From contig CAWGHD010000002.1 of the NCBI GenBank assembly GCA_963822295.1, positions 1,054,001 to 1,118,000 on the forward strand: DNA of 64,000 nt, in the 5' to 3' direction. The stretch is from VRUE01 sp963822295 (GTDB taxonomy: Bacteria > Actinomycetota > Thermoleophilia > Solirubrobacterales > 70-9). Within the stretch, counting starts at the first letter, position 1. Every line of letters begins with the position of its first letter. Shown here one piece after another: positions 42,855 to 50,982 of the stretch. The translations under genes were made by a program, and so were the position numbers. The notes beneath the pieces are model-generated. The model saw nothing but the letters and a program-made list of their open reading frames with translations. It had not been told where the DNA came from and did not search any database.

Positions 42855-43253
42855 ATGCTTCCAGTCGCCAGCTCCTACCCGCTCCTCGACGTCGTTTGGA
42901 CGATGCTCGTCTTCTTCGGGCTGGTGATCTGGATCGGCCTCCTGTTCAAAGTCTTCGGCGACCTCTTCCGCCGCCATGACATCTCAGGTTGGGCCAAGGC
43001 GGGCTGGTGCCTGGTGGCGATCGTCCTCCCCTACATCGGCGTGCTCATCTACGTCGGCACGCAGGGCTCGGGAATGGCCGAGCGCAGCTTGGCGCAGTCG
43101 AAGGCCGCCCAGGCGCAGTTCGACGAGTACGTGCGCACGACCGCCGGCGGCGGAGGCACCGCGGAGGAGATCGCCAAGGCCAAGGAGCTGCTGGATTCGG
43201 GCGCGATCAGCCAGCAGGAGTTCGACTCGCTCAAGCAGAAGGCGCTCGCCTGA
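42855..43253 (+). CDS. PLDc_N-like membrane protein with SHOCT tail
   Basis: A 132-residue protein. Two helices at about 12-30 and 48-66 with FGDLFRRHDISGWAKAGW between them match the cardiolipin-synthase N-terminal (PLDc_N) membrane module. The C-terminus is a SHOCT motif (EEIAKAKELLDSGAISQQEF). No catalytic phospholipase domain is present. AGGAGG lies just upstream of ATG 42855. Similar proteins are common, uncharacterised actinobacterial membrane proteins. Confidence 0.8.
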   Translation: MLPVASSYPLLDVVWTMLVFFGLVIWIGLLFKVFGDLFRRHDISGWAKAGWCLVAIVLPYIGVLIYVGTQGSGMAERSLAQSKAAQAQFDEYVRTTAGGGGTAEEIAKAKELLDSGAISQQEFDSLKQKALA

Positions 43254-43254
43254 G

Positions 43255-44637
43255 CTAGACGCCGCTCTCCACGGCGAGGTGCCCGTCTCGCTGGGCGCCT
43301 AACAGCGTCTCGTAGTCGGCCTCGTTCTGAGCCGCGTAGGCCTCTGCGAACTCGGCGATCGCCCGGTCGAAGGTCTCGCTCTTGCCCAGATACGCGGCAA
43401 TCTCCTGCCGATCGCCGGTGCGGGCGTGGGCGCGGGCGAGGCTCCATCCGCAGAGGCCCGCGTAGCCGGCCATCGCCTCCGGTCGCATCGACTCGATCTC
43501 CGCCGAGCCCTTGCCGTCCCAGAGCTGGCGGACGTAGAAGTCACGCCTCTTGCCGTCAAGCCCCTCTGCCGTCAGCCAGCCGAGGAGGACGTCGCTTGCC
43601 GCCTGCGTGAGCCGCTGGCCCGCGACCACCCTGTGACCGTGATGGCGGAAGCCGCTGGCGCCGGCGAAGGGCTCCAGAACCGAAGGCCCGGCTTCCTTGA
43701 CCTGCAGGAAAAGAGGGTCCGACTCGTCGCGACCCAGCAGCAGGACGACGAAGGCCCGGGTGCCGACGCTGCCCACCCCGACGACCTTGTGGGCGGCATC
43801 GACGTAGTGGTAGCGCCCGGCGAGCACCCTGGCCTGGTCGTCGAGCGTCTCCCGGTACTCGTCGAACAGGTGTCTCATCCGGGTGGAGGTCTCGGCCGCG
43901 TCCTGGCCTTCGCGTTCGGCGAGCTCGTCGATCGGCACCAACAGCGGCGGGCGGCTGGCGATCCGAAGCTCGCCGTCCCGGGTCTCGGTCAGCTTTTTGA
44001 GCGCGCGCAGGCTGCCCTTGTTGCGGGCCCTGGCAACGTTCTTCTCGAGCCGGCGCCGATCCTCCTTGGTCAAATTCTGCTGCAGGCGACCCTCGATGTC
44101 GGCGACGGCCAGTCGCGAGTACCAGACGTCGATCTCCTTCATGGCGGCGAACTCGGCCATCGCGGCCCGGTAGGCGCTCACGCTCGCCAGTACGGCGGCA
44201 TCGCGCTCCCGCCCCTCGAAGCCGCGATCGCGTGCGCCGATGGCGACGCTCGCGGCAAGCCGCTTGACGTCCCACTCGAACGGGCCGGGCAGCGTCTCGT
44301 CGAAGTCGTTGATGTCGAAGACGAGCTGGCGGTCCGGGGCCTGGAAGACACCGAAGTTCGAGAGGTGGGCGTCGCCGCAGAGCTGGACCCGAAGGCCGGA
44401 GTCGGGGCTCGTGGCCAGGTCGGCCGCCATGATCGCGGCGGCGCCCCGGTAGAAGGTGAAGGCGGAGGCGAGCATGCGCCCGTAGCGGACGGGGACCAGC
44501 TCGGGAACGCGGGTCTTGTCCTGCTCGGCGAGGACCTCGAGCGGACCGGCCCTGTCAGGACCCGGCTCCCAGTGGGCGTGGGAGGAACGGGGGACTATCT
44601 TCCTCGCCTCCCTGCCCCTCGCCGTGCTCACGTGCAT
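43255..44637 (-). CDS. DUF2252 family protein
   Basis: About 460 residues from ATG 44637 (an in-frame extension to 44733 is poorly conserved-looking). Family features are RYGRMLASAFTFYRGAA, LCGDAHLSNFGVF, FDINDFDETLPGPFEWDVKR, KVVGVGSVGTRAFVVLL and a C-terminal YAGLCGWSLARAHAR. The HLSNFG and FDINDFDE segments resemble the catalytic loop and metal-binding motif of aminoglycoside-phosphotransferase-like kinases, so a small-molecule kinase fold is likely. Function unknown. It is divergent from a DUF7144 gene and convergent with the SHOCT gene, 1 bp apart. Confidence 0.85.
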   Translation of the reverse strand: MHVSTARGREARKIVPRSSHAHWEPGPDRAGPLEVLAEQDKTRVPELVPVRYGRMLASAFTFYRGAAAIMAADLATSPDSGLRVQLCGDAHLSNFGVFQAPDRQLVFDINDFDETLPGPFEWDVKRLAASVAIGARDRGFEGRERDAAVLASVSAYRAAMAEFAAMKEIDVWYSRLAVADIEGRLQQNLTKEDRRRLEKNVARARNKGSLRALKKLTETRDGELRIASRPPLLVPIDELAEREGQDAAETSTRMRHLFDEYRETLDDQARVLAGRYHYVDAAHKVVGVGSVGTRAFVVLLLGRDESDPLFLQVKEAGPSVLEPFAGASGFRHHGHRVVAGQRLTQAASDVLLGWLTAEGLDGKRRDFYVRQLWDGKGSAEIESMRPEAMAGYAGLCGWSLARAHARTGDRQEIAAYLGKSETFDRAIAEFAEAYAAQNEADYETLLGAQRDGHLAVESGV

Positions 44638-44760
44638 GCGGCAAGTATCCCCCCGGCCGCGCCACTTCGAAGGGGTTCCTGCCCGCGGCGTCGAATCAGG
44701 AAAGCGCTGGTCTCCATTCGCTCGGTCGCCCATGCGCGCCGACTATGAAAGGGAATACAT

Positions 44761-45144
44761 ATGAGAGGTCTAGGCCGCGCTGCCTTCGTTGCGATCCTGC
44801 TCCTGATCGCCGGCACGCTCAACGTCATCTACGGCATCGCCGCAATCGGCGACGCGAACTTCTTCGTCGACCAGACCCGCTACGTGTTCGCGGGCCTGAA
44901 CACCTGGGGATGGATCCTGATCGTCCTGGGAGTCCTCCAGCTGTTCGGCGGGCTCTCGCTTCTCCGAGGGGGGGCCTTCGGGATCATGATCGGCGTGACC
45001 GCCGCCTCCCTGGGCGCGATCGCATCGCTGCTGTCGGTCGGCGGCGCCTACCCGTTCTGGTCGCTGGGGATCTTCGCCCTCTGCGTGATCTGCATTCACG
45101 GCCTCGTCGTCTACGGCGAGGACGAGTCCGACCAGCGCGTCTGA
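44761..45144 (+). CDS. DUF7144-type four-helix membrane protein
   Basis: A 127-residue protein with the same four-helix arrangement and core motif as the gene at 25695 (NVIYGIAAIGDANFF, LNTWGWILIVLGVLQLFGG). It differs mainly at both termini, so the two are paralogues. It lies between DUF2252 (divergent) and the SHOCT/DUF6325 pair (convergent), a neighbourhood of small proteins often associated with stress regulons in actinobacteria. Function unknown. Confidence 0.8.
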   Translation: MRGLGRAAFVAILLLIAGTLNVIYGIAAIGDANFFVDQTRYVFAGLNTWGWILIVLGVLQLFGGLSLLRGGAFGIMIGVTAASLGAIASLLSVGGAYPFWSLGIFALCVICIHGLVVYGEDESDQRV

Positions 45145-45164
45145 ACGTAACCGCGCGCGGCACG

Positions 45165-45191
45165 GGAGCCCGGCCGATCCGGCCGGGCTCC
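45165..45191. terminator. Bidirectional hairpin terminator
   Basis: GGAGCCCGGCCG and CGGCCGGGCTCC form a perfect 12-bp stem around ATC. It lies between convergent genes ending at 45144 (+) and 45202 (-). Confidence 0.75.
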
Positions 45192-45201
45192 TCGCGCCGC
45201 C

Positions 45202-45462
45202 CTAGCCGAGCAGCTTGGCCTTCTGGGCGGCGAACTCCTCCTCGGTGAGGATTCCCTGGCTTTTGAGCTCACCCAGTTCCCTCAGCTGATCGATCGGCGA
45301 CGCTGCGGCGGGCGGAGGCGGGGCCTGCGCGGCCTGTGGCTGCTGCGCCGCTTCCTGTTCGGCCCAGCGCTCCCCCTGACGTTTGGAGACGCGGTTGCTG
45401 ACGGAGGTCGCGGTCCCGGCGATGACGGCGGTCCGCGCTACACCTCGAAGTAGTCCCGGCAT
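45202..45462 (-). CDS. Small SHOCT-domain protein
   Basis: The 86-residue protein has an N-terminal MPGLLRGVARTAVIAGTATS segment (amphipathic or weakly hydrophobic), a Gln/Ala/Pro-rich linker and a C-terminal SHOCT motif (IDQLRELGELKSQGILTEEEF). It lies 18 bp downstream of the DUF6325 gene on the same strand and is probably co-transcribed with it. Function unknown. Confidence 0.78.
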   Translation of the reverse strand: MPGLLRGVARTAVIAGTATSVSNRVSKRQGERWAEQEAAQQPQAAQAPPPPAAASPIDQLRELGELKSQGILTEEEFAAQKAKLLG

Positions 45463-45480
45463 CTTTCTCTCCTTTGCTGC

Positions 45481-45918
45481 TCAGGCCTCGGCCGCGTCGA
45501 GGGCGGCGAGGACGGCTTGGACGGGGATGCGGCCACTGGAGACGAGCTGGCCGCCGGAGCGGCGCACGGCACTCGCGAAGGGCGCCGCCCAGGTGTTCTC
45601 GAAGACGAGCAGGGCGGCCGAGGTGCCGGGCTCCAGCGCGCTGCCGGCCTCGGTGACGTCCTCGTCGGAGAGCAGCCCGGAGGAGGCGCCCTCGAAGATC
45701 GCAAGCTCCGCGACCTCGCCGCCGACGTCGGCGATCTCGATGCCGGCGACGGAGCCGTCCTCGGCCTTGGAGATGAAGGTGAGGTCGAGGATCCGGATCA
45801 GCCCGCGGTCGACCAGGTCGACCAGGTGCGGCGCCACCTCGCCGTTCGGTTGGCGGCCCGGCCACTCGACGAGGATGTAGTCGATCGGACCCATCTCGTT
45901 GAACTCTTCGACGCTCAA
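45481..45918 (-). CDS. DUF6325 family protein
   Basis: A 145-residue protein opening with GPIDYILVEWPGRQPNGEVA then LVDRGLIRILDLTFISKAEDG, the hallmark of DUF6325. The middle resembles a two-helix glycine-zipper region (EDVTEAGSALEPGTSAALLVFE). The C-terminal helix is IPVQAVLAALDAAEA. Family members are typically paired with a SHOCT protein, as here. A role in stress response has been suggested only by context. Confidence 0.82.
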   Translation of the reverse strand: MSVEEFNEMGPIDYILVEWPGRQPNGEVAPHLVDLVDRGLIRILDLTFISKAEDGSVAGIEIADVGGEVAELAIFEGASSGLLSDEDVTEAGSALEPGTSAALLVFENTWAAPFASAVRRSGGQLVSSGRIPVQAVLAALDAAEA

Positions 45919-46063
45919 GCCGCTCCCTTCGTAGCGAATAGGTGAGCCGGATCAACCGGCTGACGCAGATTAACCGAGCAACCGCAGCCCGGGGCCGGCA
46001 CCGTAGCCATGCGGCTTAGACTCATCCCCCGATGGCCAACCTTTCGCCACGGGGGCGTGGAGC

Positions 46064-48136
46064 GTGAGTCTCGGCACTCTGCGGCGGGGAGCGCTCGTCC
46101 TCCTGCTCGACGCGCTCACCCTGCTGCTGCTCTCGGAGGTGCTGGCCGGCTTCGTCCTGGATGGCGCCGCCAACGCGCTCGGGGCGGCGGCGCTGATCGG
46201 CCTTCTCAACGCCCTGGTCTGGCCGGTCCTCGCCCGCTTCGCGCTGCCGCTGACCGTCCTCACCCTGGGCGGGGCGGCGCTGGTCCTGAACGGGGTGCTC
46301 GTGACCTTCGCGATCGAGATCCTGCCGGGCGCGCGGATCGACGGCGTGCTGGAGGGGATCGTGGTGACGATCGCGATGACGGGGATCACCGCGCTGGTCT
46401 ACGCCCTGCTCGCGATCGACGAGGACGACTCCTGGTACCGCCACGTCGTGCGGCGGCAGGTGCGGCGGCGGAAGCAGACGGTGCGCAGCGAGGTCCCGGG
46501 CATCGTCTTCCTGGAGATCGACGGCCTGGCGCACGACGTGCTGCGCCGAGCGCTGAGCGACGGCAGCGCCCCGAACCTCGCCGCCTGGCTGCGCAGCGGC
46601 ACCCATCGGCTGCACGGGTGGGAAACCGACTGGTCCTCGCAGACCGGCGCCTGCCAGGCGGGCCTCCTGCACGGGAACAACGACGACATGCCGGCATTCC
46701 GCTGGTGGGAGAAGGACCGAGACGCGGCGATCGTCACCAACCACCCGCGCGACGCGGAAGAGCTGGAGCGGCGGCACTCGGACGGGCGCGGCCTCCTGCA
46801 CGCCGACGGCGCCAGCCGCGCCAACATCCTCTCCGGCGACGCTCCGCACTCGATGCTGACGATGAGCACGGCGCTGCACCGGCGGCGGCCGATCGGCCGC
46901 GACTATGCCGCTTACTTCGCCCGCCCCTCCGCGGTCGCCCGCACCTTCGTCCTCGTCCTCGCCGAGGTGATGCGGGAGCGCCGCGCGGCCCGCGCCCAGG
47001 TCCGCGACGACGTCCGCCCCCGCATGGCCCGCAGCCGCTCCTACGCGCTCGTCCGCGCCTGGGGCACGATCGTCCAGCGCGACCTCCAGGTCGCGGCCGT
47101 GGTCGGCGACATCCTCGCGGGACGCCCCGCGATCTACACCACCTTCCTCGCCTACGACGAGGTCGCCCACCATTCCGGCGTCGAACGGCACGACGCGCTC
47201 GCCGTGCTGCGCGACCTCGACCGGCAGATCGCGAGGATCGCCGCCGCCTGCCCCGAGGCGCCGCGGCCCTACCGCCTCGTCGTGCTCTCCGACCACGGGC
47301 AGTCGCAGGGCGAGACCTTCCTCGACCGCTTCGGGGAGACGCTCGAGGACGTGGTCCGCACCGCCTGCGACCCGGAGAGCACGATCGCCGCCGAAGGTGG
47401 CGACGACGATGCGCTCGCCTACCTCAGCGCCGGCCTGACCGAGGTCGCGCGCGACGACACCGCGGCCGGCCGCACGGTGCGGATCGCGACCCGGGACCGC
47501 CTCGCCGACGGCGCCGTCGCCCTCGATCCGGAGGCCCGCCGCGACATCGAGGAGACGCACGGGAAGGAGGTCCCGGAGCTGTCGGTGATGGCCTCGGGGT
47601 GCCTCGGGCTGATCACCTTCCCGCGCGAGCCGGGCCGGGTGAGCCTGGAGCGGATCGAGGAGCTCTACCCGCGGCTGATGCCGGCGCTCAGGGACCACCC
47701 CGGCATCGGGTTCGCCCTGGTGCGCTCCGAGCGCCGCGGGGCGATCGCGGTCGGCGGCGCCGGGACGAGGTTCCTCGACGAGGACCGGGTCGAGGGCGAG
47801 GACCCGCTCGCGCCCTTCGGCCCCAATGCCGCCGACCACCTGCGGCGCACCGACGGCTTCCCCCACTGCGCCGACCTGATGGTCAACAGCACCCTCTGGC
47901 CGCAGTTCGGGGAAGTGGCGGCCTTCGAGGAGCTGGTCGGCTCCCACGGCGGGCTGGGCGGGATGCAGAGCCATCCGTTCGTTCTCCATCCCGACGAGCT
48001 GGCCTGGCCCGAGGAGGAGGTCGTCGGGGCGGAACGGGTGCACCGGATATTCCGCGGCTGGCTCACCCAGCTCGGGCACTCGAGCTATGCGAGCGAGGTC
48101 GCCTCTCCCGGCGCCAGCACCCGCGCCTCCACCTGA
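46064..48136 (+). CDS. Holin-like membrane domain fused to an alkaline-phosphatase-superfamily domain
   Basis: A 690-residue protein starting at GTG 46064. Residues 1-130 contain four helices of the phage_holin_4_2 type (LLLLSEVLAGFVLDGAANAL, ALPLTVLTLGGAALVLNGVL). Residues about 145-640 form a type I phosphodiesterase/phosphatase domain, with metal ligands in FLEIDGLAHDVL, TDWSSQTGACQAGLLHG (Thr or Ser nucleophile), YDEVAHHSG and LSDHGQSQGETF. The enzyme domain is presumably tethered to the membrane and acts on phosphodiesters or lipid head groups. It overlaps the convergent MBL gene by 52 bp. Confidence 0.82.
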   Translation: MSLGTLRRGALVLLLDALTLLLLSEVLAGFVLDGAANALGAAALIGLLNALVWPVLARFALPLTVLTLGGAALVLNGVLVTFAIEILPGARIDGVLEGIVVTIAMTGITALVYALLAIDEDDSWYRHVVRRQVRRRKQTVRSEVPGIVFLEIDGLAHDVLRRALSDGSAPNLAAWLRSGTHRLHGWETDWSSQTGACQAGLLHGNNDDMPAFRWWEKDRDAAIVTNHPRDAEELERRHSDGRGLLHADGASRANILSGDAPHSMLTMSTALHRRRPIGRDYAAYFARPSAVARTFVLVLAEVMRERRAARAQVRDDVRPRMARSRSYALVRAWGTIVQRDLQVAAVVGDILAGRPAIYTTFLAYDEVAHHSGVERHDALAVLRDLDRQIARIAAACPEAPRPYRLVVLSDHGQSQGETFLDRFGETLEDVVRTACDPESTIAAEGGDDDALAYLSAGLTEVARDDTAAGRTVRIATRDRLADGAVALDPEARRDIEETHGKEVPELSVMASGCLGLITFPREPGRVSLERIEELYPRLMPALRDHPGIGFALVRSERRGAIAVGGAGTRFLDEDRVEGEDPLAPFGPNAADHLRRTDGFPHCADLMVNSTLWPQFGEVAAFEELVGSHGGLGGMQSHPFVLHPDELAWPEEEVVGAERVHRIFRGWLTQLGHSSYASEVASPGASTRAST

Positions 48137-48840
48137 GGCGCGAGGTCGCGCACACGGGCCGCGAACTCGCGCGGCGGCATGCGCAGCGGGCCGGGGCGCA
48201 GCCGCGCCAGGCCGAGCGGATAGAGGGTCCCCCAGTGGATCGGAACCACGATCCGCGGCGCCAGCAGGGCCGTTGCGCGGGCGGCCCGCTCCGGGTCGAG
48301 GTGGCCGACGCCGATTGACGGCCCCCAGCCCCAAATCGGCAGCAGGGCGAGGTCCAGGTCGCCCGCCAGCGCCTCCATCCCGTCGAAGAGATCGGTGTCG
48401 CCGGCGAAGTAGACGCGGCGCCGCCCGCTCAGGAGGAAACCGACGGCATCCGACCCCCGCTCGAACCGCCCTCCGCCCGGATGCCAGGCCTCGGTCGCCG
48501 TGACCGTGAGCGGGCCGGCGCGGGCCGACTCCCCGGGGGCCAGCTCCGTCACGGTGCCGAAGCCCTGGCGCCTCAGGAACTCCCCCGCGCCCGGCGCCGT
48601 CAGGAAGGGCGTGTCGCGGTCGATCCGGCGCAGCGAGGGGACGTCGGCGTGGTCGTGGTGAAGGTGTGAGAGCAGCACGGCGTCAAGGCCCTCCGTCAGA
48701 CCTACGGCCGGAGGGGCTCCGTGACGGCGCAGGGGCCCGACCCGCCCCCGCAGCACGGGGTCGGTGAGGAGCCGGGCGCCGTCGAGCTCGACGAGGACGG
48801 TCCCGTGTCCCACGTAGGTGACCTGTTCTGCCGCCGTCAC
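48085..48840 (-). CDS. MBL-fold metallohydrolase (UlaG/RomA-like)
   Basis: A 251-residue protein from GTG 48840. The metal site is HLHHDHAD (about 60-67), with AWHPGGGRF, FAGDTDLF and VPIHWGTLYPL as later motifs. This matches the L-ascorbate-6-phosphate lactonase/NAPE-PLD-like branch of the superfamily. The start is 18 bp from the divergent AI-2E-type gene. The 3' end overlaps the convergent phosphatase gene by 52 bp. Substrate unknown. Confidence 0.85.
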   Translation of the reverse strand: MTAAEQVTYVGHGTVLVELDGARLLTDPVLRGRVGPLRRHGAPPAVGLTEGLDAVLLSHLHHDHADVPSLRRIDRDTPFLTAPGAGEFLRRQGFGTVTELAPGESARAGPLTVTATEAWHPGGGRFERGSDAVGFLLSGRRRVYFAGDTDLFDGMEALAGDLDLALLPIWGWGPSIGVGHLDPERAARATALLAPRIVVPIHWGTLYPLGLARLRPGPLRMPPREFAARVRDLAPQVEARVLAPGEATSLA

Positions 48841-48858
48841 GTCCGCGAAAGTATCGCT

Positions 48859-49962
48859 GTGGAAGACGAGGTCATCGAGATCGAGCCTGGCGCATTGAGC
48901 GGCGTCTTCGCGGCTCCAAAGTGGTTGCGCGACCTCGGATTCTCTTCCTGGCTGCTCGTCGGGGCCGGCGCGGCGCTGATCGGCGCGATCTGGCTCCTCG
49001 CCCAGACGCAGACGATCGTGATGCCGGTGATCACGGCCGGGATCATCGCAGCGGTCGCCTCGCCCATGGTCGACTGGCTTCGCCGCCACCGCGTTCCGCG
49101 CGGTGTCGGGGCGGGGCTCGTCTTCCTCGGGATCCTCGTGCTCGCCGCCGCCGTCGGCCTGATCGTCCTGACCGGGATCTCCAGCCAGGCGGACGCTCTC
49201 TCCGAGAGGCTGCGCGAAGGGGCGAGTGAGATCGAGTCGCTGGTCCGCGACCTCGGCGTCGGCGCGGGCACCGCCGCGAGCGCAACCGCCGACGCCGACA
49301 GGTCGGTCGACGGCGGCTTCAAGGCCCTCACCCACGGGGTGATCGGCGGGGTCGACAAGCTTGCGTCGCTCGCCGTCTTCCTCTCGTTCACGGCGCTCAG
49401 CCTCTTCTTCCTGCTCAAGGACGGCCCCGCGATCGGCGCCTTCGTCGAGCGCCACCTCGGAGTTCCGGCTGCCGTCGGCCACTCGATCCTGGGTCGGCTG
49501 GCGAGCAGTCTGCGCGGCTACTTCGTCGGGGTCACGATCGTGGCGGCCTGGAGTGCGCTGATCGTCGGAGGCGGCGCCGTGCTCCTCGGAGTGCCGCAGG
49601 CGGGGACGATCGCGGTGGTCACGTTCGTCGGCGGCTACGTCCCCTACCTCGGCGCCTGGACCGCGGGGATCTTCGCGGTCCTGATCGCCCTTGGCGCCAC
49701 GGGGCCGGAGACGGCGGTGGCCCTGGGGGTCATCGTTCTTCTGGCCAACGGGGTCCTGCAGCAGATGGTTCAGCCGATCGCCTACGGGGTGGCCCTCGGC
49801 CTGCATCCACTCGCCGTCCTGATCGTGACCATCGCGGGGGGTTGCCTATTCGGCACCATCGGCCTGGTCCTCTCGGCCCCGCTGCTCTCCGCCGCGGTGC
49901 GCATCTCCGCGGACCTCGACGCCGCGCGCGATACGCAGAGCGCACAGCCTGCAACTGAGTGA
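48859..49962 (+). CDS. AI-2E transporter family permease (PerM/TqsA-like)
   Basis: About 367 residues from GTG 48859. Eight helices are predicted: two close pairs near the N-terminus, a soluble helical insertion (ALSERLREGASEIESLVRDL) and four or five C-terminal helices. Signatures SLFFLLKDGPAIGAF and TFVGGYVPYLGAWTAGIFAVL are family-typical. Members export AI-2, ions or other solutes. Substrate unknown. The gene ends 6 bp before the convergent tRNA-Trp. Confidence 0.85.
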   Translation: MEDEVIEIEPGALSGVFAAPKWLRDLGFSSWLLVGAGAALIGAIWLLAQTQTIVMPVITAGIIAAVASPMVDWLRRHRVPRGVGAGLVFLGILVLAAAVGLIVLTGISSQADALSERLREGASEIESLVRDLGVGAGTAASATADADRSVDGGFKALTHGVIGGVDKLASLAVFLSFTALSLFFLLKDGPAIGAFVERHLGVPAAVGHSILGRLASSLRGYFVGVTIVAAWSALIVGGGAVLLGVPQAGTIAVVTFVGGYVPYLGAWTAGIFAVLIALGATGPETAVALGVIVLLANGVLQQMVQPIAYGVALGLHPLAVLIVTIAGGCLFGTIGLVLSAPLLSAAVRISADLDAARDTQSAQPATE

Positions 49963-49968
49963 TTCGAA

Positions 49969-50042
49969 CGGGGCAGCCAGGACTCGAACCTGGAATCGCC
50001 GGTTTTGGAGACCGGTGCCTTAGCCAGTTGGGCCACTGCCCC
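49969..50042 (-). tRNA. tRNA-Trp (CCA)
   Basis: A 74-nt cloverleaf on the minus strand with acceptor GGGGCAG/CTGCCCC, discriminator G, anticodon stem CCGGT/ACCGG, loop CTCCAAA (anticodon CCA) and T-loop GGTTCGAGTCC. Confidence 0.92.
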
Positions 50043-50057
50043 AGGCGGCCGATTCTA

Positions 50058-50141
50058 TGCGGGCGGAGGGATTTGAACCCCCACGGGCCGAAGCCCACCA
50101 GGACCTAAACCTGGCGCGTATGCCAATTCCGCCACGCCCGC
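50058..50141 (-). tRNA. tRNA-Leu (TAG)
   Basis: An 84-nt class II tRNA on the minus strand with acceptor GCGGGCG/CGCCCGC, anticodon loop TTTAGGT (anticodon TAG), a long variable arm (GTGGGCTTCGGCCCGT) and T-loop GGTTCAAATCC. It lies 15 bp from tRNA-Trp, so they are probably co-transcribed. Confidence 0.92.
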
Positions 50142-50203
50142 ACGAACGCCCCTGAACGGGGGCTTAACGCGCGGAAAATGCCGCGTCGTCACTTCTAGAT
50201 TCT

Positions 50204-50746
50204 ATGATCGTCGGCGTGAGCGTGGGAGAGGTCAGGCCGGGGTACGAGCTCTGGCGCCCGAATCGTGAGAAGGCCGAGTCGGTCACGACCAAAGTCGTGA
50301 TCACCTTTCTGCTGCTCGCGACCTCCGCGATCGCAGTCCTGATCGCGATCGGCGGCTTCTCGCTGATGTCGGGTGGGAGCGGGATGGCGGTGGTCTCCCT
50401 CGTCTACGGCCTGATGTACGCGTTCTTCGCCTTCCTCGTCGCCCGCTGGAACCGCGGCATCCTGCCGGTGGCCGCGGCGCTCTCGATGATCCTCGCGATC
50501 TTCTGCGCGGTCGGCGCCAACAGCTGGTTCGCCCGCGACAAGGGCGGCTTCGAAGAGGGGCTGATCCCGGTCTCGCTGATCGGGCTCCTGGTCGTCGTCC
50601 TCGCCCTGCTCCAGATCATCCTGATGGCCGCCGCCCTCTACGGCTTCAACCAGGAGTGGCACGTCGAGGAGGAACGGCTGATCGGCTCCAGCGAAGACTA
50701 CGGCGCCGGCGCCCCGCCCGAGAACGGCGCCCCGCAGCCGGCCTGA
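50204..50746 (+). CDS. Four-helix membrane protein of unknown function
   Basis: A 180-residue protein. A cytoplasmic N-terminus (GYELWRPNREKAESVTTK) leads into helices at about 30-52, 60-80, 84-105 and 118-145, then a polar, Pro/Gly-rich C-terminus. The RPNREKAESVTTKVVITFLLL entry into the first helix is recurrent in Thermoleophilia membrane proteins, as far as I recall. The start may be GTG 50218 instead. No family name can be given. Confidence 0.65.
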   Translation: MIVGVSVGEVRPGYELWRPNREKAESVTTKVVITFLLLATSAIAVLIAIGGFSLMSGGSGMAVVSLVYGLMYAFFAFLVARWNRGILPVAAALSMILAIFCAVGANSWFARDKGGFEEGLIPVSLIGLLVVVLALLQIILMAAALYGFNQEWHVEEERLIGSSEDYGAGAPPENGAPQPA

Positions 50747-50769
50747 GCAGCCCTCCCCCCTTCGCCCGA

Positions 50770-50821
50770 CGAATCGCATCAAGTTCGCCATGCATCGCAT
50801 GGACAACGTGATGCGATTTGG
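50770..50821. repeat. Dispersed 52-bp hairpin repeat, copy 2
   Basis: The same element as 1821-1873, in the same orientation. The outer arms AATCGCATCA/TGATGCGATT are perfect here, then GTT/AAC and an inner CCATG/CATGG stem with 5-nt loop. About 41 of 52 positions match copy 1, with most differences in the spacers. It lies 16 bp beyond the 3' end of tRNA-Leu (CAA), where it could also act as a terminator. Confidence 0.75.
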
Positions 50822-50837
50822 CTGCGCTGAGCTGCGA

Positions 50838-50921
50838 TGCCGGAGGTGGGACTCGAACCCACAAGCCCGTTAGGGCAATCGATTTTGAGTCGATCGCGTA
50901 TGCCAATTCCGCCACTCCGGC
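50838..50921 (-). tRNA. tRNA-Leu (CAA)
   Basis: An 84-nt class II tRNA on the minus strand with acceptor GCCGGAG/CTCCGGC, anticodon stem ATCGA/TCGAT, loop CTCAAAA (anticodon CAA), variable arm TGCCCTAACGGGCT and T-loop GGTTCGAGTCC. Confidence 0.92.
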
Positions 50922-50982
50922 GCCTACCGGCAACGATAGAGCGCCCACCCGGCGTATCGCCGCGCAATAAGCTCCGCGCACG

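Noticed and set aside
46064..46450. Phage lysis holin or prophage
   Set aside because: The helices are fused to a phosphatase domain and no phage genes are nearby.
50144..50165. Short hairpin (GCCCC/GGGGGC) as a tRNA terminator
   Set aside because: It lies upstream, not downstream, of the minus-strand tRNA-Leu (TAG), and no plus-strand transcript clearly ends there.
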